Assembly: GCA_033977485.1 (NCBI GenBank) | Contig: CM066998.1 | Location: forward strand, 56,014,274-56,078,273 | Reading direction: 5' to 3' | From: Hydrangea macrophylla | Lineage: Eukaryota; Streptophyta; Magnoliopsida; Cornales; Hydrangeaceae | Length of the DNA: 64,000 bases | Part shown: positions 1 to 10,954 of the stretch, piece after piece | How the letters are laid out: each line of letters begins with the position of its first letter | Numbering within the stretch: position 1 is the stretch's first letter | Position numbers and translations under genes: made by a program | Notes under the pieces: model-generated | Seen by the model: only the letters and a program-made list of their open reading frames with translations | Told to the model about the DNA's origin: nothing | The model's database searches: none

Positions 1-639
1 ATCTTCCGGTATGTATTGGACGGTTGAGGATTAATCTCTCAACCTAACTTGTGGTATGTATTGGGGATTGAGGAATATCTCAACGAGTGGTGAGTATTGT
101 GGTTGTTGAGGAATCTCTTAACTGAACCTGGGTTCGAATGGTCGTGGTACCATAGTATATTTCGATGTAGTATGAGACAGATAGCGAATGCTACCGGATG
201 GGTTACAAAAGTGGAAAAGTTGGTATTTAAAGATTAACCTAAGTGAGGGGTTAAGAATGGAAATGATAGAGTATGCGTGGATAGTTGAAACTACAGTTGA
301 TGGAAGCTTAGTCGAGGATGAACTTTTACAGCAGTTGCTTAGACTTGATGATTATGTGCATATGAATGTAACAATAAGGACGATATGGGTTGAAGGAAAA
401 ACTGTAGAACTTCTTGATGGAGAATACATGAGTAGGAGTAAGAATTCCTTGGTGTTTTGAGGTAGGTTGTCAAAGGAAATAGAATGAATGAAGTAAGACT
501 ATGAGGTAGGTAAGTGTTGAACGTGATAGAGATTCAGAAGAATCAAGCTGATATTTGGTTATCATAGATATAAGAGGATCTTGATAGGAAATCCTACAGA
601 GAAGGTTGTTATTACAGAGAGTTGTAGTGCGGATAACCT

Positions 640-1100
640 TGAACCTGAATTCCAATAGTTGCGTGGTTCGATGAGTTTTCGATGTTTTCGAGCACTTTTT
701 GGTGGTTCTAAAATGGTTGGGAAGTAGCCCAAAATGCCTTGTGAGTTTGGGGACTTTTAAGGATGTTAAATGGGGAAAAATATGATCCAGAGGGTACTTG
801 AACCAGTTGAAAGGGTAGTTCGACCAGTCGAGCACCCCTCTGCCCAAAACAGTGATTTTAAAAATATTTTTTTGTCGACTTTTATGGAAAACATGCATAA
901 CTCTTTCTAGAAAATTTGGATTCACACGCCGTTTTTTGCTTTGGAACTGAGACTCAAAGATCTATATTTTGATATAAAATTTAACCATATTTTCTAAATG
1001 ACCATTTTGCCCTTGGATTGTTTTGTCACAGTAAAGTTCTTTTAAGATGTCTAATCCATGCTTTCCTTGCTAATTAGTGTATTTTAAATAAACTGAAAAT
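640..1100 (+). repeat. LTR fragment related to the solo LTR at 38545-40932
   Basis: The region around 890-920 (GCATAACTCTTTCTAGAAAA) and onward to about 1090 aligns by eye with the reverse complement of 38600-38870, in the same order of short blocks: the hinge above, a TTTTTTGC block, a GATATAAAATTT block, a TTGCCCTTGG block and a CTTGCTAATTAGTGTA block. Just upstream are paired motifs of the type TTCGACCAGTCGA, where the solo LTR has paired GGATCGATCC. The terminal dinucleotides are missing, so this is a fragment. Confidence 0.55.
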
Positions 1101-3436
1101 CTTTTAATGCTTTTAAAGCATCGTTGAGTATTTGAAGTGAGTGGTTGCCAACGGGAAGTTGGAGTACGATAAGTATTATGATGCTAAACACGAGTGGTTG
1201 TGGAAATGGATAGAGGAGTAGAGAGAGACTTTGGGTGAATCAAGTTAAAGAGATGAAAATATAAATTGTGAAATGAAGCTTTGATGAATAAGTGAACATA
1301 AACGGTAAGAGTGGGATGAAGACTTGGTAGTACGTGAGTACATTATCGAATAGGATAGTAGGAACGTAAAATGGTTAGAGGACAATGGTGGATGCAATGG
1401 AATGCTATCTCAGCTGTCTTGGATTCCAACGAGGTTGGAGTGTTTTGAGAATGTCGGATTTCATCCCCAAGAAAATTTTAAAGTGTTTAAAATGTTTTAA
1501 AATAAAACTTTTGTTTGAGAAAGAAAAATGGTATTAAATACTTGTGCGAAGGTATCAAGTAGACTTTGGAAGACGGACATCGTGGAATGATATGGTGTGC
1601 CTAGCGCTTGGGACGCAACGGGGTTTGTCGAACGAATGAGTTCTACATGAGCATATTGTGAACTTAGAAATTCTAAAGTAAGTAGTCGGTGAAATGTTGT
1701 ACACCTACAAAGGAGTTGACTTGAGTATTCTTCCAAAGGGAACTTGATTCTAGTTTAAGTATTAGAATAACCCGAGGTGATGAATGGTTTGAAGTTTTGA
1801 ACGATCAAGAACTTAAAGAGATCCATAAAGTGGGAAGCACTTAAAGACAACGATTATGAATCAGTTGACATTAGTAACCAGAGTGAGAATAGGGTGACCT
1901 AGGATATTGTCGCGAAGGGTATGTGAATTGGAAGTTAATAAGGAATTTATCGAGCACAGTAAGCTATAGTACAGTATGGGAAAATTTAATTACCGGATTA
2001 TCTTCAGATGGGTTACGGAAATAGTATGAATCCTTGAGCAACAGGTTATTCAGGAACAGTGGATTGAGATTCGAATAGCATAGATAAAGGATTAGAGAAT
2101 CTGAATTAAAGTTAAGTCAGGCTAACTAGAGTCATAAAAAAATGAAACTGTTAGATGTTAATTATACGAAGAACATACGTTTAATGTGAACAGTTGTCAG
2201 GAACTCAGTAAGAGTTGAGATACATGAGTGTGATTAGTCCGGGCTCGTTTAAAGGTGAAAGTGAAATACCAGAGACTTATGGAGTCGTATAACTACATAG
2301 GGATCTACCTGGACTAATAGACTAAAGGATAGTAGACGAGTAGGGTATGAGATGAGAATGGATTACACTACAGTTGAGATTTTTAATAGAAAAGTAATTG
2401 AATCAGGGTGTGTGTTCCCTAGGTGAATAGAATGGATTGTAAATGGCCAAAGGTTTGAGACAGAAACAAGGTATGTTCTGATCATGGGGATACGTCCTGA
2501 TGAACTTTGTGGTATGTATATGAATGACTAAGTCAATTTTGATTAACAATGTTATTCGTTACTATGGATATTAGGGTAATTGGGTTGAGAAAGAGGTGAA
2601 AGTGTTATGTGAAATTTTAAAATAATTTGTTTTAAAAACAAAAAGGAGAATATGTGTTTGACTTTGTTTAAATTGTTAAATCAAAATTATAAGGTATAAA
2701 TCTTCTATGTCAATTGACGGTAGTGAGTACGGACTTTCGAGAGATAAACGACGAATATATTTGATCTCACCGGGGGTAATTCAGGGCATTATGTGGTCTC
2801 AAAGAAGTGGAGTAGTATGAAACTTTCAATTGAGAATCTGAATGGTGCCATACGAGGCATGTATGATTGTAAGTATAGTATGAGGTTGGTTAAATCGGCA
2901 CGGAAGGATAAGAATTTGTAGAGACAAAGAAAGGGTATTAGCGCGATGCACTACTGACTATGTGATGGGCATTTAGACTGATGATGTCGTTTTATGGATT
3001 TCCTAGGAAAGAAGGTTTTGAATTAGATAGGTGAATGGGAGATCATTTATTTCCTTTGTGTTGATGATTGAGATAAAACCTTTGGGTTTCGAAAAGTCTA
3101 TGTGATAAGTACGATGAAAGGATGTGTGGGTTGACGTTGTGACGTCGTGATGTAATTAATATCAGGTTTGACTTTAAAGTATGTTCTACTCAGGTGTTGA
3201 TATTCTAACTTATCGAGATACCTCGATGTATTGCTAGGGTTCGGTGTGACTCTTCAATCGAATTGAGACGGGGGCTCTGAGGATTTATTTTCCTTCAGAG
3301 CTTGAGAATTTATTTTCCTTGTAAGAGAGTGATATCTCAGTAAAGGTGTGTGAGTGCAATGAGACAAGCGTTGGAAGAATATGTATGTAAGGTCTTCATG
3401 ACTGATGAGATGGTATAAATTTGGGGACAAACTTCT

Positions 3437-3453
3437 TTTTTGGAGGGGAGAGT
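3437..3453 (+). other. Polypurine tract of the 1-5586 element
   Basis: A T-run followed by TGGAGGGGAGAG sits immediately before the TGTCACG start of the LTR. Upstream is GGGGACAAACTT, which resembles the 'gacgaa' stretch that commonly precedes the PPT in plant chromoviruses. The position fits a primer for plus-strand synthesis. Confidence 0.65.
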
Positions 3454-5586
3454 TGTCACGCCTATCCCAGAAAATACATTTGTTTTAAAATACAAAATTG
3501 TTTCATTGAGAATTATTAATGTGGTTTAATAATTGTGAAAGTGGTTGACTGGGGTCAACATAATGTGTCAAGTGAGGACACGGTAACCCAATAATTCATG
3601 GGCAACTTGACATGATTAAATGGCATTTATGTAGATTAAATATTATTTGAATTATCTGGTATATGTGAATAGTAAATATACATGTGCTATGTACCTTTTT
3701 GATAGTTTGATCTTGTTAGAGATAATTTTGAACGAATTAGGGATTACCAAGATGATACGTTGCATAATAGGTAGGTTATCTAGAAATTTCACAAAAATAG
3801 TTTTCGGAACGTAATTTCAGACCCAAACGGAACTTAGACGAAAACTTAAATAATTTGAAGTTTTCACTCGTGAAGCAATAATTTAGACGTCTAAGACGTT
3901 TCGAGGAATAACTAGAAGTTTTGAAAACTCGTAACGAGGTAAACATAATTTCCAAAAATAGTGTCTATATATAGTTGAGGGTGAGATATTTTCACAAATA
4001 TCTCACAATCAAAACCTTGGGAAACTTAGGGGATTTTGGAGATTTTGGGTTTCGACCTTCCCGACGCTAAACGACGATCGTTCGTCCGTCTGTTTTCGAC
4101 TAAATTTCGTATTCAGACTCCTTGAGGTAAGAGTTTCATTTTGATACCTCTTAGGCCTTGTTTCTAAGTTTTTATGAAAATCCTAATATTGAGTTTTCTT
4201 GGAAAACATGTAAAAACTCGTAGGTTTCACTTTTAATCGAAAATCTAGCTTGATATCTCTATCCTAGCACTTCTCTTGAAATCTTAAGAATATTCTAGAC
4301 CTATGTTTTATAGGAAATTTACATTCTTTAAATATCCGGCTTGATATTTTGGATCCGGGCAAAATTCATGTATTAATTATGCACGTGAAAACATATGAAA
4401 AGTACGTATATGTGATTATATGAGCATGATATGTGTCTATGTGGATCAAAGGAGGGATTGGTACAATTGCATCCGGGGGTACACTCCTCAATGTTTAAGG
4501 ATTATAGTAGCGACGACTACTGTGCATGGTTTGGGAAAGGCCTAGCCAAGGCACTGTGCATAGTTTGGTAGAAGGCCCAGCCAGGGCACTGGATGCGTGG
4601 TAAGGAGAAGGCCTTCCACGGCATTGGTTCCATCGTTCCATTACCGGATGAATGCGTAAATCTTTCCCTTGAGACTATTTTGATGTGTTTTGATATCTTA
4701 AAGCATGAATTGTCATCTATGCATATGTTTAGAATTGTGCACTCAACATATAGCTAAGCAGTGAAGATTTACTCCATTGCAGGTGATAAGAAGAAACATA
4801 AAGAGTGAGGCCGACGGGACAACGGGATTGTCATCGTATATATTTTTGTTTCCATTCCAAATGATATATAATGTGATTTTGTGAAGTTAGGACTATGTTC
4901 TTAACTTAGAAACTTCGGAATGGATTTGTAGTGATGTAATATGTAGTAAAACTTGTTTTGGTTTCGTTCAAAATGAATTAGAACTCACGAGTTCGTGTTT
5001 TGAAGCTCTACTTGTCAATTTTGTGTTTTTGGGTGAATGTTAATAGAGCTTTTATGAATTGAGCCAAAACAAGTCATAACTTGTTTCATTTTCATTTATG
5101 TTTCCTTTTCAAAGTTTGGCAAGGTTTATGTATGTTCATATAGTTTTGAAAAGGTTGGGAAAGATTGTAATTAAGAATGAATGTGGTAAAATGAGGTTGA
5201 TTGATCCTTAGGCAAAATTCTGCCAAAAAAGGGAAAGGTTCTGCCAGTGGCTCTTTCGACCGGTTGAACGGGGTAGTTCGACTGGTTGTAAATGCTACTG
5301 CATGCTTGCTTTTTGTACCCTTTCTGGAAAATATTTAAATGTTTTAATTGGTTCTTAGGATAACTTTAGGGTCTGTTTTTAATATAAGTTCATTCATTTT
5401 CAATTATAATTAATTTTTCAAATTTATATGGATTTTGCAACTTAGGTATTTTGTTTTCAAAGGAGTTGCATACTCTTTGTTACTTTTAAGTTTCTTTTCC
5501 GCTGCTATTGTTATTTAATGAATTGGATGAGCTTTGGTGGCGTGCCACGTGCCCTATTTTCGTCCATAGTGGGATGGGTCGTGACA
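3454..5586 (+). repeat. 3' LTR of a Ty3/gypsy-type element
   Basis: The LTR starts TGTCACGCC after the polypurine tract and ends GGGTCGTGACA, giving TG...CA ends and a length of about 2.13 kb. The middle (about 4040-4140) holds GACGCTAAACGACGATCG followed by a CTTGAGGTAAGAG block; a comparable block occurs in the solo LTR at 38545-40932 read on the minus strand, so the families are related. The motif pair TCGACCGGTTGA / TCGACTGGTTG occurs near 5257-5290. The 5' partner LTR is not in the window. Confidence 0.65.
4522..4624 (+). repeat. Three degenerate 34-35 bp tandem units inside the LTR
   Basis: Units start at about 4522, 4556 and 4591. Each has a GTGCATGGTTTGG-like head and an AAGGCC...GGCACT tail. 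The third is more diverged (GGATGCGTGG...AAGGCC). The position inside an LTR parallels the much longer hairpin array in the LTRs of the 22352-34315 element. Confidence 0.6.
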
Positions 5587-5828
5587 GTGGTGGAGAGGGT
5601 GGGCTGTGGTGGAGAGTGGTGCAGTGGCTGGGACTGGCTTTGATACCAAGAAGAAGTTTAGGGTTAAACTTCAATCTTATTAAAATCACCCAATATGTTA
5701 CACAATATATACAAGAGCTAGGAGAAAGAAAAGAAAATAATGCAAAAGAAAAGAAATAAAGGAAAAAGATTACAAGAGAATAAAAATCATAAAAGATCCT
5801 AAACAATTGTAATGGTAATATTCCAACA
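5587..5828 (-). mobile_element. Ty1/copia-like LTR fragment with PBS
   Basis: Read on the minus strand, TGTTGGAATATTACC starts at 5828, a very common start of plant copia LTRs. About 175 bp later follows TTGGTATCAAAGCC (about 5638-5652), one base different from the usual primer-binding site for initiator methionine tRNA. About 50 bp of leader continue to the end of the neighbouring LTR at 5586. No copia coding remains. Open frames on both strands here are by-products. Confidence 0.6.
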
Positions 5829-5852
5829 GATACTTATACTAGTAAGAAATTG

Positions 5853-6465
5853 GCCCCGTTTGTTGCAGTATATAAGCTGTAAATTATAGCTTATAGCTTA
5901 GAAAAAAAAAGCTAAAATCACGTGTTTAGTGTGGCTTATAGCTTTAGAACTTAGCTTTTTACAACTTATTTAAGGCACAAAAGCCAACTTATTTGAAGCT
6001 GAGTTGGAGGTGCTTTTCCAACTTATTGCCACATGATGTATCTTTAAATGGACAACCTTGTCCTTTATAGATTTTATCTATTGACGTAAATTTCCCCCAA
6101 CTAAAATAAATCAATCACTTGTCTTGAAGCTCTACATTATTCATTTTCTCTCTCAAACAGTTGCAGCACGAACAGTCTATCATTAGCCGAGACGTGTGTC
6201 TTAAAATTCATACACTATCAATAAATAGTTCTTAAATTATACTTAGATAGTTTTAAACGATATTTTGGACAATTACACAGCAAAAAGTTATTTGATAGTT
6301 TATATTATCGTTTTTTTTTTATTTGTTGAAAAGACAATTTATGCTTCCAAAGACTACAACAACTTAACTACTGCTTCTGAAAAGCTACATCAAACAAGGT
6401 CACAACTTATTCTCAATTCTAAAAGCTATAATTTGAAAATCTACACCAAACAGATTCACAGCTTA
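5853..6465. mobile_element. Non-autonomous TIR element (MITE-like)
   Basis: The left end GGCCCCGTTTGTTGCAG and the right part near 6445-6465 (CACCAAACAGATTCACAG) are imperfect inverted repeats; internal blocks of AGCTTATAGCTT and AAGCTATAA also mirror each other. The GGCC..GTTTG type of terminus is common in plant hAT- and PIF-type MITEs. A similar start (GAGCCTGTTTGGGTAGC) follows at 6472 and probably belongs to another, partial copy extending to about 6700. No clear TSD was found. Confidence 0.45.
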
Positions 6466-6759
6466 TTCTGAGCCTGTTTGGGTAGCTTATGCTTTTGCGA
6501 TAGCTTTTGTTAGAATAGATTATGGTCATAATAGATTATGAGCTTTTGTGGTGTTTGGGTAATGTATTGTTAAAGTGGTTATGGAAGCAGAATAGATTAT
6601 GTAAGTATTTGGTCAAGTAAATTCAAAAGTTATTTTGAAAGTCCAAAAGTCAAATTTGAGATGTATTGCTATTGCTATTATAATAGTATTAAATACATAT
6701 GGTGTGTTTGATAACATAATTAAGTGGTAAAAATAAAACTTTCAACACTTATTTTTTTT

Positions 6760-6981
6760 AGTGCGTTTGATAACGTACCACTTAATTAAAAAAGCAGCCA
6801 AAAAATCACTGAGAACTTTAAGTGAAAATTTCTACTGAAAAATAATCACTGAATGCAATCTATTGCAGTACTTGATAAACTGTTTTCAGTATTGCAAATC
6901 CAATTGCATAAAATTTTTAGTACTTAAAATTCAGGACTTAATTTTTAGTACTTACTTTTCAGTTTTATCAAATGGACCCAT
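6760..6981. mobile_element. MITE with GTTTGATAA-type termini
   Basis: Left end GTGCGTTTGATAACG and right end (reverse complement) GGGTCCATTTGATAAAAC form imperfect terminal inverted repeats around an A/T-rich core of about 220 bp. A second GTGTGTTTGATAAC at about 6700 suggests two nested or adjacent copies. Non-coding; the superfamily is uncertain, with hAT-like most probable. Confidence 0.45.
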
Positions 6982-7604
6982 AGTAAGTTTATATTGTTAG
7001 GGCCACTCAGCCATAGCACCCTAAAATCAATATAATGTTACATAAAGCCCAAGACTCAAATATTTAACTCAATAACCCCTTCTCCAACCAAAAAGACCAA
7101 AATGACCTAATTTCCTAAGAAACTGAAAATGCCCTCTCCTGCTACACAACAGAAGTGACGAAAAACGATATAGTTCAAGCCTTGATTCAAATTTTCAAAT
7201 TTCTTGGCAAAGAAGCTAATCAAAAGCGACGATTCTCGACGATTCTCCGTGAGATTTGAGGAAGAAACACTGATCAGATACAGAAATTCTCCAGAAAAAC
7301 ACAAACACATTGTCAAATTGCAAAGAAAAGTAAGTAGAAATTTTCGTCCAACTCTTGTTAATGTTCATAGTTTTTGATTAAATCAAAGAATGCACGCACA
7401 AATTTAGTTTTAAAGCCCTAAAAATTGATTTCAAAGCAAGACTTCATGAATATGAATTTCAAAAACTGAAAATAAGGGTTTATGATAGATAATACTGAAA
7501 TTATCTATTACCTGACACTCCTAGGGTTTCTGTAGAAGATACAACCTCATTTCTCTTTGTATAAACACAAAATAGTACATTAGATTGTTGTTTGTTGCTA
7601 ATTG

Positions 7605-7915
7605 CTGTTGAAAAGCACATACCACTACCATTTTATCTGTGGTCTGATTTGTTATCTGTCAAAGTTGGAGAAAATACAAATATTACCTGTTGAGCAAAAC
7701 ATATAATATTATCTGTTTATAGCTTTTACACAATATACAATTGCTGTTGTATGATTTTCCACACCACTTTATCTGTTGCAGATTATATGTTGCTTCACAT
7801 AATTCTTGTTGAAAAGCATATACCATTAATATTTTGTTGTCTGATTTGCTGTTTATAAAATTTAATTTGGACAAAAATACAAATTTATTTGTTGAGCAAA
7901 ACATATAATATTATT
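7605..7915. repeat. Tandem duplication, period ~195-200 bp
   Basis: The block beginning TGTTGAAAAGCACATACC at about 7607 and running through GAGCAAAACATATAATATTA recurs from about 7806 with the same order of sub-blocks and scattered substitutions. Part of a third unit may continue to about 8100. It lies inside the 7000-10532 MULE and is A/T-rich, with recurrent TTATCTGTT. Confidence 0.65.
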
Positions 7916-8159
7916 TGTTGTATGCAACTTTTACATAACATACCATTGCTTTACCTCTTGCACATTACTGATAACTTTATATATTCTACATTATATAATT
8001 TTTAGTCTTGCAAACATAATTATCTATTGAGCTTATATTTTCTAGTAATCTGGTAGCAAATTCTACTTGATGAGTAAAATATATAATATTATCTGTAAAT
8101 TAAGCTTATCAAAATTGTATTATTTTAACAGGTGTTGCAAAAAAAAAAAACAAAAACAA

Positions 8160-8592
8160 CTATGAAGGACAATATAGCAACAAAAGACAGAAGGTGAGGG
8201 AAGAGCTATGTACGACAGTTTCGATCTAGTTTGCAGCCTACGCAAATCCCAACAGTCTGAAACAAGGTACATATGAACTCATAATCTCTTATATCAGATT
8301 GAGTCAGAAACAGATAATATTATCTGTTTTGAACAACATAGAAAACTAAACTCGACAAATAATTTAACATTGACAAACGACTTTTCTTTGCAGTGTGGAT
8401 TGCGGGATAATTGTATGCTACCTGATGAAAGCTTTGACACAGGGTATAACAATCAAAGATAATTTCAAGAAAGAACATGCAAGAATGATGATGGCACACC
8501 TTATTGACCTATTTGTGAATGATGAGCAGAACTCATGGACCGAGAAGAAGGCCTTACAAAGGAGGGCAGCGAATCTCGTAGAAACTATATAG
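8160..8592 (+). pseudogene. Ulp1-type SUMO protease (peptidase C48) fragment in a MULE
   Basis: At 8395-8589 the translation VDCGIIVCYLMKALTQG is the segment around the catalytic cysteine of Ulp1/C48 proteases (the D-C-G motif), followed by about 45 hydrophilic residues and a stop. It is preceded by TTTCTTTGCAG, a good 3' splice site. Upstream at about 8160-8266 a second coding-like piece (YEGQYSNKRQKVREELC) fits the region before the DCG segment, but it has an in-frame TAG and the exon phases do not match. The catalytic His and Asp part is absent. Ulp1 genes captured in plant MULEs are known; this copy is a non-functional remnant. Confidence 0.6.
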
Positions 8593-8879
8593 ATTATAGC
8601 ACATAATACTATTTTTGTATAGATATATAGAGATAGTCTAATGTGAGAATATGAACAGATAATGGATTGGTTTTTTTTTAATGGGATTTATGTGACTGAA
8701 TAAAAGAAAGCTCATAGTTTGGTTTTGTGAAATGTGGAAAGACACTCGGTTTTAGAAAGATATGAAGAGGAATTACAAAGCATGTACTTTGATATCCTAT
8801 AACTTGCACTGTGTAAAAAGCTGTTTTGGATTATGTTCTCTGACTCTCGTATGCATGAATACTAGTCTGCAAGTTATTT

Positions 8880-9573
8880 GATATTCCGTGGTTGTGGTGG
8901 TGCTATGATCGCAGTGGTTGTAAACTGTGCTGTTATGGGGGTGGTGGTGGTGCTGCAAAATTATCTGTTTTCGAAAACAGATAATATTATCTGTTTTCAA
9001 AAATAGATAATATTGTGGTGCTACTGGTGATGGTCGTGGTGGTGCTGTGATGGCGGTGGTTGTTAACTATGCTGTTATAGGGGTGGTGGTGGTGCTACAA
9101 AATTATGTTTCGAAAACAGATAATATTATGGTGCTGCTGTTGGTGGTCGTGGTGGTGCTGTGATGGCGGTGGTTGTGAACAGTGCTGTTATGGTGGGGGT
9201 GGTGGTGGTGGTGCTCCGATGGTGGTGGTGGCAAAATTATCTATTTTCGAAAACAGATAATTTTATATGTTTTTTTTTATTAAGGAAAATTCTGGTGTTG
9301 TTTTTTTTCCTGCTACGATCTGTTTTGATTTGTCATGTGCATCAGTGGTGGGGGCTATTGTATTGGAACAATGTTATTCTCTTTCAACACTAGGTTGTTT
9401 GCTGTCTTGTCTCATAATGTAAGTGCCCACGGTATAATGTCATTCAAGAGGTCGATGTTGTTTTCATTGGTAAGACTGGCTGGTCAAGGGGCTGTATTGA
9501 ATTTTTTGTTTCATTTCTGGAGGAGTTTTCTATTTGTGTCTGCTTGGGTGTTCTATTATAAAGGATTGGTTAT

Positions 9574-9605
<32 letters not shown>

Positions 9606-10400
9606 GGGCTTCCTTAAAGTCTTGTTTGGGGTCCTTGTTATTGTATCATCTTATGCATTTCTGGCTTCCTAAAAAAAATTTGATGCTGTTAAAAAATATA
9701 TATAATACTATCTGTTTTCAAAAATAGATAATATTGTGGTGCTACTGGTGGTGGTGTTGTGATAGCGAAGGTTGTGAACGGTGCTGTTATGGGGGTGGTG
9801 GTGGTGTTGCAAAATTATCTATTTTTGAAAACAGATAATATTATCTGTTCAGTATGACAGATAATAACATCACAATGGTGTTGTTAGGGGGTGGTGGTGG
9901 TGGTGAGAGTGGTGGTGCTACTACTGCTGCAGTGGTGGTGGTGGTGGTGTTGCGAAATTATCTATTTTCAAAAACAGATAATATTGTCAAAACAGATAAT
10001 ATTGTGGTGGTGGTGGCTGTGATGACGATGGTGATGGTGATGACGGTGGAGACGGCGATGCTAGTGGTGGTGCTGCGATAGTGCTGGTGCTAGTGCTGCG
10101 ATGGTAGACATAGTGGCGATGGTGGTGGTGCTGCTGCAATGGTGGACATGGTAGGGTGGTGGTGCTACGATTGTGGCGATGGTGGTGGAACTTCAATGGT
10201 GGACATGGTGGCGAGGGTGGTGGTGCTATGATGGTGGCGATGGTGGTGCTGCGATGGTGGTGATAGTGGTGCTGTGATGGCAGTGGTGGTGGCGCGGTGG
10301 CAATGGGGTGGCGTGGTGGCGGAGTTGGTGGGCGACAACGGTGGCGATCGTGCTGGTGGTGAAGATGACGATTGTGGTAATGGTGGGGGTGATTTGTCAT
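8880..10400. repeat. GGT/GGTGGTG low-complexity tracts punctuated by ATTATCTG palindromes
   Basis: Most of this interval is GGTGGTG-type sequence with GCTGCGATGGTGG variants. It is interrupted at about 8957-9010, 9105-9130, 9235-9265, 9707-9732, 9808-9865 and 9955-10010 by near-identical palindromic modules such as ATCTGTTTTCGAAAACAGAT, each linked to AGATAATATTATCT. Apparent Gly/Val- or Pro/His-rich reading frames on both strands are consequences of the repeat, not genes. Confidence 0.75.
9574..9604. repeat. Poly-G run of 31
   Basis: An uninterrupted run of 31 G is preceded by GGTTAT and followed by AGGGC. The true length may differ because long G runs are hard to sequence and assemble. Confidence 0.9.
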
Positions 10401-10532
10401 AAAAAAATAAAATTTAAAAAGAAGGGGTTTAGTTGAAAAACAAATGAGCACTTTGGGTTTATATTGAAAAATAAGCCTAGTTGGGTTTTACAAACTATGA
10501 ACCAATTTTAAGGGGTTTATCTCAAATTTCCC

Positions 10533-10954
10533 ATATTGTTATTAGATATCATTTATTACTTTTACTGGTACTAAGATAGCACCATATTAATAATGATGTT
10601 TATTACTATTCGGAGGGAAACGATGGTATTTTTAGATTCAGTTGGGGTTAAATTTGAAAATTTACCAAACTAATTAGTGGAGGCATGTGTGGTGACCATG
10701 CGGGACCCAAAGCCATCGTCAATTTCAATCTGATTAAGCTGCGACAAACGGGTGCCATTATCCCATGAGAGAATTTATACTGGGCATTTTTAGAATAAGG
10801 TAAAAGCGACAAGAGTAACGTAAGGAAATTTTAATGCTTATTTTGGTCATCTCTAACGAGTAAAAATATTGGGTATCGCATAGATACCATGTAAGATTTT
10901 ATCCCCTCTCACAGGTTTCAAATATTTACTAAGTTGGCGAACGTTTTTTTTTAA
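10533..10954. other. Intergenic spacer, nothing recognised
   Basis: Between the two MULEs lies about 420 bp of ordinary A/T-rich sequence. It has no open frame of note, no inverted repeats I could pair and no resemblance to other parts of the window. Confidence 0.6.

Larger units (their letters stand above)
1..3453 (+). mobile_element. Interior of a decayed LTR retrotransposon, no recognisable coding
   Basis: This stretch lies directly upstream of a polypurine tract and an LTR, so it is read as the 3' interior of an LTR element whose 5' end is outside the window. It is purine-rich and full of stops in all frames. I could not recognise gag, protease, reverse transcriptase or integrase motifs. 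A 90-codon open frame at 188-460 has no family I recognise. The piece at 640-1100 resembles another LTR in this window and is listed separately. The element may be a non-autonomous derivative or a very old copy; the sequence does not decide this. Confidence 0.5.
7000..10532. mobile_element. Mutator-like element with 9-bp TSD and Ulp1 scrap
   Basis: The element starts GGGCCACTCAGCC and ends, read inverted, GGGAAATTTGAGATAAACCC. The first ~100 bp of both ends align as diverged inverted repeats, including AACCCCTTCT blocks. It is flanked by an exact 9-bp duplication ATATTGTTA at 6991-6999 and 10533-10541, the TSD length of Mutator-like elements. Inside are a piece of a Ulp1-type cysteine protease gene, an array of ATTATCTG palindromes, and long GGT-rich tracts. 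No MuDR transposase was recognised, so it is non-autonomous, resembling plant MULEs known to carry Ulp1-like sequence. Confidence 0.8.

Noticed and set aside
2980..3080. Possible reverse transcriptase box (CVDD) in the first element
   Set aside because: Only four residues, followed at once by a stop, with no neighbouring RT motifs in any frame.
5486..5806. 106-codon minus-strand frame
   Set aside because: Spans a copia LTR fragment and the end of another LTR; no conserved features.
9854..10451. Gly/Val-rich plus-strand and Pro/His-rich minus-strand open frames
   Set aside because: They are translations of GGT/CCA repeats inside a MULE; both strands and several frames are open because of composition.
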